A DNA stretch of 40,129 bases from Spirochaetales bacterium (GTDB lineage Bacteria; Spirochaetota; Spirochaetia; Sphaerochaetales; Sphaerochaetaceae). The stretch spans positions 1 to 40,129 of the forward strand of contig JAQYFM010000119.1 in assembly GCA_028723145.1 (NCBI GenBank). The letters run 5' to 3'. A program made the translations under genes and the position numbers. Under the pieces are notes generated by a model that was not told the DNA's origin, did not search any database, and saw only the letters and a list, made by a program, of their open reading frames with translations. This document shows, in pieces, positions 1 through 8,019 of the stretch (position 1 is the stretch's first letter; every line of letters starts with the position of its first letter).

Positions 1-153
1 CTTCCTGCTTTATCTGAAAAGGACTTCACTGTAGATGAAGAAAAAGAAGAAAAGGTTGAAAAGAAAGTTATCATAAAAGAAGAGAGTAATAGCGCTAATA
101 CCGAATTAACAGATGACGATGAAGAGTGGCTAAAAGCTCATGGATTATCATGA
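1..153 (+). CDS. 3' end of an unidentified gene (partial)
   Basis: Frame 1 is open from the window edge to a TGA at 151-153, giving the last 50 residues of a protein whose start lies outside. The tail is highly charged: a lysine/glutamate-rich stretch, then an acidic run (DDDEEW) and the C-terminus WLKAHGLS. No domain can be named from this piece. It converges with the RNase Z gene and the two overlap by 16 bases. Codon use resembles the neighbours, so I think the frame is real, but the function is unknown. Confidence 0.6.
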   Translation, partial: LPALSEKDFTVDEEKEEKVEKKVIIKEESNSANTELTDDDEEWLKAHGLS

Positions 154-1067
154 TTAGCCACTTCAAAGCTCATTCTATCACGAGTTAAAATAGTTTCAGG
201 AAATACTTCCTTAGCTTCCTCTAACAAAAGCTTTAACTCCTTATCACTATAGCGAGGTGAGTAATGCTGTAAGCATAGCTTCTCAACCTCACCATCTCTT
301 GCAATCATGGCTGCTTGACTAGCAGTCATGTGTTTTTTACTAACAGCATCCTCTAATAAATCATTAGAAAACATTGCTTCACAAAATAAAATATCGGAAG
401 AGCGAACGTAGTCAGAGATTTCAGGGAAATACATGGTATCAGTGACATATGAAAACTTTCTACCCTTCCTCTTTTCTCCTAATATTTCATTTGGATGAAC
501 AACTTCACCTTCTGTATTTATTACATCCTCTCCCTTTTGAAGTTTTCCCCAAAGTGGTCCCTTTGGTACCTTACGATTAATCGCCTTTTCAACATTAAAT
601 TCGCCTGGACGTTCCTTTTCTACAAAAGAGTATCCAAAGCATTGTTTTGTATGCTTTAAAGCAAAACAATTAACATAATATTCTTCACTATCGATTATTA
701 CCCCAGGGTTAACTGGTATAACAGTAATAGGATAGTTAATATACATATCCAAAATCTTCCTATTTGATTCAATGTAATCAGCGAGTCTTGCAGGTCCATA
801 TATGTAGAGAGGCTCTGTTCTATCAACTTGACTAGATAGCATCAATAGTCCAGGAAGCCCAGTTACATGGTCTGCATGCATGTGTGAAATAAAAATAGAA
901 TTAATTTGCTTCCATCTTAAATTTAATAGCTTTAAAGATACTTGGGTGCCCTCTCCACAGTCAAAGAGAAATAACTCTCCCTCTCTGCGAAGTAATGCAC
1001 TAGTTAAAAAACGTCCTGGAAGTGGCATCATACCACTTGTTCCTAAAGAAAATACTTCAAAGCTCAT
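138..1067 (-). CDS. rnz: Ribonuclease Z (tRNase Z)
   Basis: Metallo-beta-lactamase endonuclease that trims the 3' trailer of tRNA precursors in the cytoplasm. At 309 residues it fits the short bacterial form. The zinc motif is clear: SHMHADH gives H62, H64, D66 and H67, with further ligands expected at H139, D210 and H268, and H246 in the KHMTAS segment. It would be needed here because tRNA-Cys in this window has no encoded CCA. It is the last gene of the long minus-strand block, 39 bases after the transporter permease, and its end overlaps a convergent gene. The Shine-Dalgarno is weak (GGAG about 20 bases upstream), but the start agrees with the family N-terminus (F-LGTSG). Family call is secure. 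Confidence 0.93.
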   Translation of the reverse strand: MSFEVFSLGTSGMMPLPGRFLTSALLRREGELFLFDCGEGTQVSLKLLNLRWKQINSIFISHMHADHVTGLPGLLMLSSQVDRTEPLYIYGPARLADYIESNRKILDMYINYPITVIPVNPGVIIDSEEYYVNCFALKHTKQCFGYSFVEKERPGEFNVEKAINRKVPKGPLWGKLQKGEDVINTEGEVVHPNEILGEKRKGRKFSYVTDTMYFPEISDYVRSSDILFCEAMFSNDLLEDAVSKKHMTASQAAMIARDGEVEKLCLQHYSPRYSDKELKLLLEEAKEVFPETILTRDRMSFEVANHDNP

Positions 1068-1106
1068 AGAAAGATATTAAATAAAAACTCCATTATGTTA
1101 CAAGGC

Positions 1107-2237
1107 TTAAAGTGCTGCTTTAATATCACTAAAGATCATCTTTTTGAGAGAAAATCTTAATGAAATAACAGAAGAGAGTATCAAAGCACCACAAAGTAGC
1201 AATATTGTAGTAATTGGTATCGATACATTAAACGATAATACATAGTTTGATAAAAAAGGATATTTAGTACTATCTAATGATGAAAGAAGTGGAATTATCA
1301 AATATGAAAGTGCTATTCCTAAAACACATCCAACTACTAAAGCGATATTTACAACATTAATTGTAATTTTTCGATAGGCATTAATTACCTCGTCCTTTTT
1401 TACCCCAAGAAGTAATATACCAGCTATATCCCTTCTATCACGCTCAACATATTCACTTGAAATAGAAATTGAAAAGAAGCCCGCTAAAATGCCAACCAAG
1501 ATAACAATTGCATCAAGTAATGACACAGATCGAATTATATTTTCATATATAGAATAGTAAATTGTTTTATATGAGGCTGCTTTTATTCCACATTCTTTAA
1601 TTTGTTTTAGTACCTCATCTTCTCTTGAGGTATAAATTTCATATGAAATATTTCCATCAACCATTTTTCTTGGTGCAAATGCAAGGTGAGAGTCAAATTC
1701 ACCATAACCTGAGTGGTATAAGCCAGAGATAAAACAATAAACCGGTCTAGCCCTTCCTTCTTCTTTATCAAATATTAATACCGATACTTTATCACCTAGG
1801 CTAACACTAAGAGAATTTGCGATGGTTTTTGATAAATATACACTATTAAGTGTTGTATTGTTTTCAACTGTTTCTAAGTTTAATTTGTCAACTTTTTCTT
1901 CAAAAAAGTAATCACTACCAACACCCTTTAAATTAATTAGTGCAGTGGATGAAGAGCTTGCAATCATTGCAGAAGCAGAAGAGACTTCAAATACTTTTTC
2001 ATCCTCCTTAAAGACTATGTCTTCAAGAGAGGAATAAGCAGTAATATTACCACTTCCAAGGTATACTAATGTATCCTCAATAGCCTTTGACATTGATGAG
2101 ACAAAAATAAGCGCAAATACTAACACCACCATAATAAATACTATTAACAGTGATGGTAAATACGACTTTATTATCCACGAAAGAGATTGGTTTCTTCCCG
2201 TCTTTCGTTCGCAATAACTCTTTGATGCCTCATTCAT
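1107..2237 (-). CDS. Lol-type ABC transporter permease (FtsX fold, downstream copy)
   Basis: Inner-membrane permease of the LolC/LolE/MacB class. The 376 residues show the family layout: one N-terminal membrane helix (about 27-50), a large extracytoplasmic domain, and three C-terminal helices starting near 238, 290 and 340. It overlaps the ATPase gene by ATGA, and a second permease lies on the other side of the ATPase. The permease-ATPase-permease trio after ftsY has the same order I recall for the Borrelia Lol exporter, so release of outer-membrane lipoproteins is the likely role. Sequence similarity to LolC/E is weak by eye, so an export system for another lipophilic substrate is possible. 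Confidence 0.8.
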   Translation of the reverse strand: MNEASKSYCERKTGRNQSLSWIIKSYLPSLLIVFIMVVLVFALIFVSSMSKAIEDTLVYLGSGNITAYSSLEDIVFKEDEKVFEVSSASAMIASSSSTALINLKGVGSDYFFEEKVDKLNLETVENNTTLNSVYLSKTIANSLSVSLGDKVSVLIFDKEEGRARPVYCFISGLYHSGYGEFDSHLAFAPRKMVDGNISYEIYTSREDEVLKQIKECGIKAASYKTIYYSIYENIIRSVSLLDAIVILVGILAGFFSISISSEYVERDRRDIAGILLLGVKKDEVINAYRKITINVVNIALVVGCVLGIALSYLIIPLLSSLDSTKYPFLSNYVLSFNVSIPITTILLLCGALILSSVISLRFSLKKMIFSDIKAAL

Positions 2238-2914
2238 ACAAGTGTTAATCCCTTATGTTCTAGTACATATTTTAACTGACACATAGATGCAAAATCAGGA
2301 TTATGAGTTACAAGCACCAATGCAGTATTACGGTCAATAGTTGCTTTTAATAGTAGGCTTTCAATCAACACAGCACTCTCCTCATCTAGTGCACCTGTTG
2401 GTTCATCTGCAAAGATAACATCTGGTTCAGTAATTAATGCTCTTGCAATGGCAGTTCGTTGTCTCTCTCCACCACTTAGCGCTTTAGGTCTATGACTAAA
2501 TCTTTTTTCTAAGCCTAGCTGGGAAAGCAAATCCTTAGCCTTTTCCTCTGCTTCTTTCTTTTTCTTTCCAATGTTTAATAGTGGAAACATTACATTTTCT
2601 AAGGCAGAGAAATCCTCTAATAGTAAACTATTTTGAAATACAAAGCCCATTGAATGAGCTCTAATTGAACTAATCTCATTATCCTTTAAAGAGCTACAAT
2701 CCTTACCACGGTAAAGCACTCTACCACTATTTGGTTTATCAATTAAAGCAGCAATTGATAATAGTGTACTCTTACCAGAACCACTTCTACCTACAATTGA
2801 AACGCTTTCTCCTGCATTTACGCATAGGTTTATATCTTTTAATATCTCCAGCTTTCCATCAGCACTATCAAAGCACTTAGCAATGTTTTCTAGTTTTAAT
2901 ACTTCATCTATCAT
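2234..2914 (-). CDS. lolD: Lol-type ABC transporter ATPase
   Basis: Cytoplasmic ATPase that powers the two flanking permeases. All ABC motifs are present in 226 residues: Walker A at 42-50 (GRSGSGKST), signature LSGGE at 146-150 followed by RQRTAIARAL, Walker B ending in D170-E171, and switch histidine H204. The sequence is typical of the LolD/MacB/FtsE subgroup, for example FADEPTGALD. It overlaps both permease genes by 4 bases (ATGA), so the three subunits are translationally coupled. The symbol is given by subgroup and context; a MacB-like function cannot be excluded from sequence alone. Confidence 0.88.
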   Translation of the reverse strand: MIDEVLKLENIAKCFDSADGKLEILKDINLCVNAGESVSIVGRSGSGKSTLLSIAALIDKPNSGRVLYRGKDCSSLKDNEISSIRAHSMGFVFQNSLLLEDFSALENVMFPLLNIGKKKKEAEEKAKDLLSQLGLEKRFSHRPKALSGGERQRTAIARALITEPDVIFADEPTGALDEESAVLIESLLLKATIDRNTALVLVTHNPDFASMCQLKYVLEHKGLTLV

Positions 2915-4017
2915 ATTGTATTTATAACCTCTCTTAAGTTTTTCTGCTTAAGCTCTCTTAAAAAGGCCCATACATAAACAATTACACAGTAAAGTGTAAA
3001 TATTATAAATACATAAGGTATTGCAGAAATATCTAATTTCAAAGTGCCTTTAGCAAAAATTGGCATAAAATAAGGAACTGCAGTTAAAAAGATTTTAGCA
3101 CCTAATAAACCAAAGGCAAAAGATATTGACGAAAGTAATAGTGCAACTCCGGTTGCAATTAACTTTATATCATTCTTGGTATACCCAATTAGGTAAAGAG
3201 CTGAAAGTTCATTTTTCTTTAAAGAAGCAAAACCACATGCATTTTGAAAAACTTGAACAGCAATAATAATGTAAAGGCTCATAAGTAAAAGACTCATTAC
3301 CTTTTTTTCAATAAGCATAGCACCATAAAGGGAAGCTTCGCTCTCCTTCCAAGTTATTACTCTTCCAATATTTAAGTCAGTTGCTATATTTTCCATTTCA
3401 CTTTCACTAATAGAAAAAGGAATGAAAGCAATATACATTGGACTATTATCAGGAGCATCCTCAAATGGTAAAAAGATATTCGAACTATCAAACTCACTAC
3501 CTAGAGAGGTTTGAAATAAACCAAAACTAGTGTATTCCTTAGTCTTAGGAGCAAACCTAGCAACCTTACCTTTCTCAAGTGTAGTTAATAAAACACTACT
3601 CCCCTTATTCGAGTAATACAGTCTATAAGGTATTAATAATCCTTCTCCAATCTTACTTGAGGTAACAAGTCCACCTTCATAATCTTTTGTTATGTATCGA
3701 ATGTTAACAGCAGCTTCACTATTTCCAACTTTTAATAGTCCTTCTCCTGTTTTATATGCAAATACTATTGCTTTATCAAATAAGCTATCCGATAGTGCTT
3801 GAATATCTATTTCACTCTCAGCCTTTACTGTAACAGGAAAAGATCTAATTTTTTTTATATATTTAAAACGGCCACTTTGTAAGTGGTCCATTATTGAAAG
3901 GACACAAAGTAAAACCATAGTAGAAAAGCAAAGGCCAACCATTATTCTAATTGTCCTTGATTTTTCTTTTTTACTTGAAGTAAAGAGGTATCTAAAAACT
4001 ATTTTGCTTCTTTTCAT
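2911..4017 (-). CDS. Lol-type ABC transporter permease (FtsX fold, upstream copy)
   Basis: Second permease of the trio, 368 residues, with the same topology as its partner: membrane helix at about 22-43, an extracytoplasmic domain of roughly 190 residues, and three C-terminal helices from about 236. The start overlaps the stop of the upstream secreted-protein gene (ATGA). The two permeases are clearly different in sequence, so a heterodimer such as LolC/LolE is more likely than a recent duplication. Which one corresponds to LolC or LolE cannot be decided here. Confidence 0.78.
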   Translation of the reverse strand: MKRSKIVFRYLFTSSKKEKSRTIRIMVGLCFSTMVLLCVLSIMDHLQSGRFKYIKKIRSFPVTVKAESEIDIQALSDSLFDKAIVFAYKTGEGLLKVGNSEAAVNIRYITKDYEGGLVTSSKIGEGLLIPYRLYYSNKGSSVLLTTLEKGKVARFAPKTKEYTSFGLFQTSLGSEFDSSNIFLPFEDAPDNSPMYIAFIPFSISESEMENIATDLNIGRVITWKESEASLYGAMLIEKKVMSLLLMSLYIIIAVQVFQNACGFASLKKNELSALYLIGYTKNDIKLIATGVALLLSSISFAFGLLGAKIFLTAVPYFMPIFAKGTLKLDISAIPYVFIIFTLYCVIVYVWAFLRELKQKNLREVINTI

Positions 4018-4910
4018 AATACCTTTACCTCCAAAGCACGCTTAGAATCTATATCGTACTTTACCTTAGCATAAGCTTTATTTTGTCTATATACAATTTC
4101 ATATATTCCATCTTGATTGATAGTTCTAACACTCTTTAATTCATTATCTTGATAAGTAGTAATTACCTTTTCTTTTTCTTTATACTCAGTAATTACTTCT
4201 TTACTACCTTCCTTAAAAAGCTCTTTTATAAGTTTTTCACCATCATAAAAATACTCAGTAGTTGAAAGGATTTGTTCGTTATCAAAAAATGTTCTCTTTA
4301 GAACTTGTCCATTTAAAGCATAAATTGTTTCTTCTGCTTTATCACGCACAACGATTTTATCACTATCGCTATTAATGGCTCTATCATCACTCTTTTTAAC
4401 CATTAGGTTATTAATAATTTTAATGCTACTATCTTGATTTCCTTCACTATATGAATAAGTATCACTTGAAGTGTAGAAAATATTACCATCCTCAAAAAAA
4501 GCTGTTAGTGCTGAATCCTTTGAATAATTATAGTTAGTAATAGAAGAAATAGCTTCATCCATAAGAGTAATTTTTCTCTTTAATACTCCACTAGAAGAGT
4601 ATTCATACCTTTCCTCTAATGTATAATCGTTATATTTTGTTACTATTTTTTCAGGAGCAGAAAGACCATAGTAGGTAGTAGTCACACCATCTTCCTCTAC
4701 AGTCTTTTTATCATCCTCGATAGTAACCTTCTTTATCTCTTTTTTATCAAGATATAAGGTTTCAACATTGTTTGAAACTTCTAGAACATAGCCATCACAA
4801 AGGTTGTCAACAACACCATACTTTTGCATAAGAATATTGCTCTCATAGTAGAGGGCAAATATTGGTGATAATGCAAATAGCATGGTTATGGTGATGACTA
4901 GACGTTTCAT
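4014..4910 (-). CDS. Secreted protein with YwqK/RHS-like beta repeats
   Basis: Unrecognised 298-residue protein with a signal peptide (basic KR, a hydrophobic stretch, then PIFALYY). The mature part is a string of short beta-strand units of the form Y-x-DG-x-L, such as EYFYDGEKLIKELF and TTYQDNELKSV, resembling YwqK/MORN-like or RHS-like repeats. It begins inside the ftsY stop (TAATG) and ends inside the permease start (ATGA), so it is made together with the exporter. A hypothetical gene sits in the same place in Borrelia, as I remember it. A periplasmic or outer-membrane partner of the lipoprotein exporter is a guess from context. No lipobox cysteine is seen. Confidence 0.65.
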   Translation of the reverse strand: MKRLVITITMLFALSPIFALYYESNILMQKYGVVDNLCDGYVLEVSNNVETLYLDKKEIKKVTIEDDKKTVEEDGVTTTYYGLSAPEKIVTKYNDYTLEERYEYSSSGVLKRKITLMDEAISSITNYNYSKDSALTAFFEDGNIFYTSSDTYSYSEGNQDSSIKIINNLMVKKSDDRAINSDSDKIVVRDKAEETIYALNGQVLKRTFFDNEQILSTTEYFYDGEKLIKELFKEGSKEVITEYKEKEKVITTYQDNELKSVRTINQDGIYEIVYRQNKAYAKVKYDIDSKRALEVKVL

Positions 4911-5785
4911 TAATTTTCTTTTCCGACTAACGCGTTCAAGAACTCCTCTTTATCAAATGGATGGATATCTTTATAGGTTTCACCTGTTCCAACAAATGCA
5001 ACAGGAAGTCCTAGTTGCTGTCCAATTTGTACGAGAGCACCGCCCTTTGCAGCTGAATCATACTTTGAAAGTATTACACCATCAACTTTAACAGCTTCAT
5101 TGAAAAGAAGAGTTTGAGAAAGCCCATTTTGACCTGTAGTAGAGTCAATAACTATAAGCTTTTTATAGTTCTCTTCCTTTACTCCACGGTTTGCAATAAT
5201 TTTATTAATCTTTTGAAGTTCCCTCATAAGATTTTCTTTATTATGCATTCTACCAGCTGTATCAACTAAGATAATTTCATCGCCTTGAGATTGTGCTGAG
5301 GTAATAGCATCATAAACGACTGCACCTGGATCAGAGCCTGTCTTTTGCTTTACAATTCTGATTCCTAAACGGTCTGCATGGATATCAAGTTGGTCTACAG
5401 CTGCAGCACGGAAGGTATCAGCAGCAGCAAGCATTACCTTATATCCCTTATCAACGTAGTATTGAGCAATTTTGGCAATTGAAGTTGTCTTACCTACTCC
5501 ATTAACACCCAAAACTAAGAATATTGTTAGCTCACCTTTTTTAGGTACAAAATCAAAGCAATTAACATATGGGGAAAGAATATCCTTCATCAAAAGCTGT
5601 AAATCTTCAACGGTTTTAGCTCTTTCCTCTTTAGCCGCCTTTCTCAATGTTTCAATTACTTCATCAGTTAAGCGTGCTCCAAGATCACCTTCTATCAATG
5701 TATCCTCAAGCTCTTCAAAGAATGCTTCATCAATTTTTCTTGAGGTAAATAAACTTTTTAATTTTTCTTTAAACTTTTTAAACAT
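4910..5785 (-). CDS. ftsY: Signal recognition particle receptor FtsY
   Basis: SRP GTPase that receives ribosome-SRP complexes at the inner membrane. It has 291 residues, with only a short basic N-terminus (FKKFKEKLKSLF) in place of the long acidic A domain of E. coli. The N domain runs to about 80. The G domain has the P-loop GVNGVGKTT (93-101), DTFRAAAVDQL (123-133), DTAGRM (175-180) and TGQNG (217-221). The specificity motif reads SKYD (240-243) where TKLD is usual, followed by SAAKGG. It overlaps both neighbouring genes by one base (TAATG), so it is coupled to secreted-protein genes on both sides. Confidence 0.96.
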   Translation of the reverse strand: MFKKFKEKLKSLFTSRKIDEAFFEELEDTLIEGDLGARLTDEVIETLRKAAKEERAKTVEDLQLLMKDILSPYVNCFDFVPKKGELTIFLVLGVNGVGKTTSIAKIAQYYVDKGYKVMLAAADTFRAAAVDQLDIHADRLGIRIVKQKTGSDPGAVVYDAITSAQSQGDEIILVDTAGRMHNKENLMRELQKINKIIANRGVKEENYKKLIVIDSTTGQNGLSQTLLFNEAVKVDGVILSKYDSAAKGGALVQIGQQLGLPVAFVGTGETYKDIHPFDKEEFLNALVGKEN

Positions 5786-6918
5786 TATAGGTATGTCTCC
5801 TTAGCCCTATTGTAATAATTCGTACAAGATTTAATTAACTCAATCAAGTTTACAATACTAACTCCTGCAGTTGCAACTTCCATTACCTTTCCAAAAGCAC
5901 CAATATCACTATTAATGTTATTTACAGACTTTGAAATTGCATAGAGAGAGAAGCTTAAAAAAGTATTTCTAAGACAGCGATAAAACTCATCCTTCTCACT
6001 CTTTAATCTTCCACTATCTTTAACCCAAGTTGGTTTTAAATAAAGAGCATTAATACTATCTCTTGAGTTATCTAACTGGAATGTAGATCCACTAAAACCT
6101 TCTTTATTTAGAGATAAAATAATATCGCTTTCATTTGAAGTTACACAAAGAGGAAGAGAAGTTTTTTCTATTGCAAAAATTGATAATGACGCATCGTATG
6201 GAATTGAGAAAATGAGTTGAGTATGGTTTTCTAATGGTTTTTCTTCTTTGAGAAACTCAAAGACTTTACCACTTTCTAGCTCAATATCCTGCCCCTTATA
6301 CTCCTTTAATGATACATCAACTGCAGTAAGCGTTCCTTCTTCGCTAATAAAAGCAACATCAGGATAGTATAAAGAAGCAATACTAAGTAATATTCCATCA
6401 TAAAAGGATGGCCTTTCATTTGTAAGATATACAGTATCAATTAAAGGCTTAATATCTCCATCATAGCAAAATACATTAATAAAGCTTAAAGCACCATCAA
6501 TTTCACTACTATAACAAACGAGTAAATCAAGGTCATTATAATTTAAGATGTAATCAAGGACTACTTTATCTTGCGCAAAAACACTATCGTGTAAAGAAGA
6601 TGGAACAGTTGCAGCTACTTTATCTACACTAGAAAAAGGTTCATATGTAAATGTTTTTCTCTCAACATTTATATTTTCTTTTCCTAATTCCTTATGGATT
6701 CTCAAGTCCTCTTGCTTTTCAAAACTATTTTTAAGTCTTTCTTCGCACAAACTATCAAGGAATTGAGAGCGTACATTACTAGCAATGATATTACTAAAAG
6801 CGCTCATAAAATCTTCACTAATATCATTTGGTACATTATAAAACCCAACTCTCAGCGTCGTAGCTGAGAGTGGTAACAAAATGATAAAAATCAAGATTAT
6901 GAGAGCAAACTTTCTCAA
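5785..6918 (-). CDS. Secreted protein of unknown function between prfB and ftsY
   Basis: A 377-residue protein with a clear signal peptide (RKFALIILIFIILLPLSATT). The start codon is TTG at 6918, overlapping the prfB stop. GGAA lies 8 bases upstream, and no ATG occurs before residue 39, which would lose the signal peptide. The mature part is mixed alpha/beta, with no motif I recognise and a hydrophobic helix near 350-365. An unknown protein occupies the same slot between prfB and ftsY in Borrelia, from memory. Periplasmic or outer-membrane lipid- or envelope-associated roles are conceivable but not shown. Confidence 0.65.
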   Translation of the reverse strand: MRKFALIILIFIILLPLSATTLRVGFYNVPNDISEDFMSAFSNIIASNVRSQFLDSLCEERLKNSFEKQEDLRIHKELGKENINVERKTFTYEPFSSVDKVAATVPSSLHDSVFAQDKVVLDYILNYNDLDLLVCYSSEIDGALSFINVFCYDGDIKPLIDTVYLTNERPSFYDGILLSIASLYYPDVAFISEEGTLTAVDVSLKEYKGQDIELESGKVFEFLKEEKPLENHTQLIFSIPYDASLSIFAIEKTSLPLCVTSNESDIILSLNKEGFSGSTFQLDNSRDSINALYLKPTWVKDSGRLKSEKDEFYRCLRNTFLSFSLYAISKSVNNINSDIGAFGKVMEVATAGVSIVNLIELIKSCTNYYNRAKETYL

Positions 6919-8019
6919 CCGTTTTGTTCCTTATTCCAGTTAAGATATGTCTCGATAAAGGTATCGAGTTCACCATCCATTACAGCATTGATATTACCAA
7001 CCTGCACACCTGTTCTGTGGTCTTTTACCATTGTATATGGCTGGAAGACATAAGATCTAATTTGAGAACCCCATGCAATATCCTTTTTTGCTATAGCATT
7101 CTTCTGATGCTCCTCTTCTCTTTGCTTCTGATAGTACTCATAGAGTCTAGAACGAAGCATTTTAAAAGCAACATCCTTATTCATGAACTGGCTTCTCTCA
7201 TTTTGACACTGTACAACAATACCTGTTGCATAGTGAGTAATTCTAACAGCTGAGTCAGTTTTGTTTACGTGCTGTCCACCTGCACCACCTGCACGATAGG
7301 TATCAAGGCGGTAATCCTCAGGTTTAAGTTCGATCTCAATATCATCATCGATGACTGGAGATGCGTAAACACTTGTAAATGAAGTATGACGTCTCTTTTG
7401 GGCATCAAATGGTGATATTCTAACTAATCTATGAACACCTGCTTCACCCTTTAGATAGCCAAAAGCATAAGCGCCACTTACTCTAACTGTTGCACTCTTA
7501 ATTCCACCTTCATCTTCAAGTAAATCAAGAATTTCACTCTTAAAGCCATGGCGTTCACACCATCTAAGATACATTCTTAATAGCATGTTTGCCCAGTCGC
7601 AAGCTTCAGTACCACCTGCACCAGCATGAATTGATAAGAACATATCATTTTTATCAAATTTACCATCAAGTAAAGTTTTAAGCTTTAATGGATGGAACTT
7701 TTTATCAAGCTCATCAATTTGAGAACAAATCTCCTCTTCAATTTGAGGATCCTCCTCAGATGAATACATCTCAATAAGCTCTTCAATATCTTTTATTTCT
7801 TGGATCAAATCCTTCCAAGGATAATAACTATCTTTTAATGCATTTAATTCAGCAAATACTTTCTCTGCACTCTGTTTATCATCCCAGAATCCAGGCTCTA
7901 AAGTTTTTGCTTCAGTTTCAGCTATCTTTGATTCAATATCAGAGGCTTCAAAGACGCCTCCATACGTTATAAGCTTCTTCCTTTACGGTATCAAAAACAG
8001 ATTTATTGTGTAAAAACAT
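6915..8019 (-). CDS. prfB: Peptide chain release factor 2, made by +1 programmed frameshift
   Basis: RF2 releases the peptide at UGA and UAA. The gene is split between frames. ATG at 8017-8019, with GGAG 7 bases upstream, opens 23 codons that end CTT TGA (TGA at 7948-7950). A +1 shift at CTT continues with Glu into the long frame ending at 6915. The joined product is 367 residues, matching RF2; taking the TTG at 7808 as start would lose about 70 residues of the N-terminal helical domain. RF2 hallmarks are the SPF tripeptide in VRISPFD and the GGQ catalytic loop (AGGAGGQHVNKTDSAVR). The start lies within the last 17 bases of the upstream GH57-like gene. Confidence 0.95.
7948..7961 (-). promoter_or_regulatory. 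prfB: prfB autoregulatory +1 frameshift site
   Basis: On the minus strand the site reads GGAGG (7957-7961), a 3-base spacer CGT, then CTT TGA A. The Shine-Dalgarno-like element, spacer length and CUU UGA slip site match the arrangement known from E. coli prfB. Low RF2 gives a pause at UGA, +1 slippage and more RF2; high RF2 terminates at codon 24. The reading frames on both sides fit exactly. Confidence 0.95.

Noticed and set aside
4882..5804. Plus-strand frames opposite ftsY
   Set aside because: Shadows of ftsY, whose motifs are complete on the minus strand.
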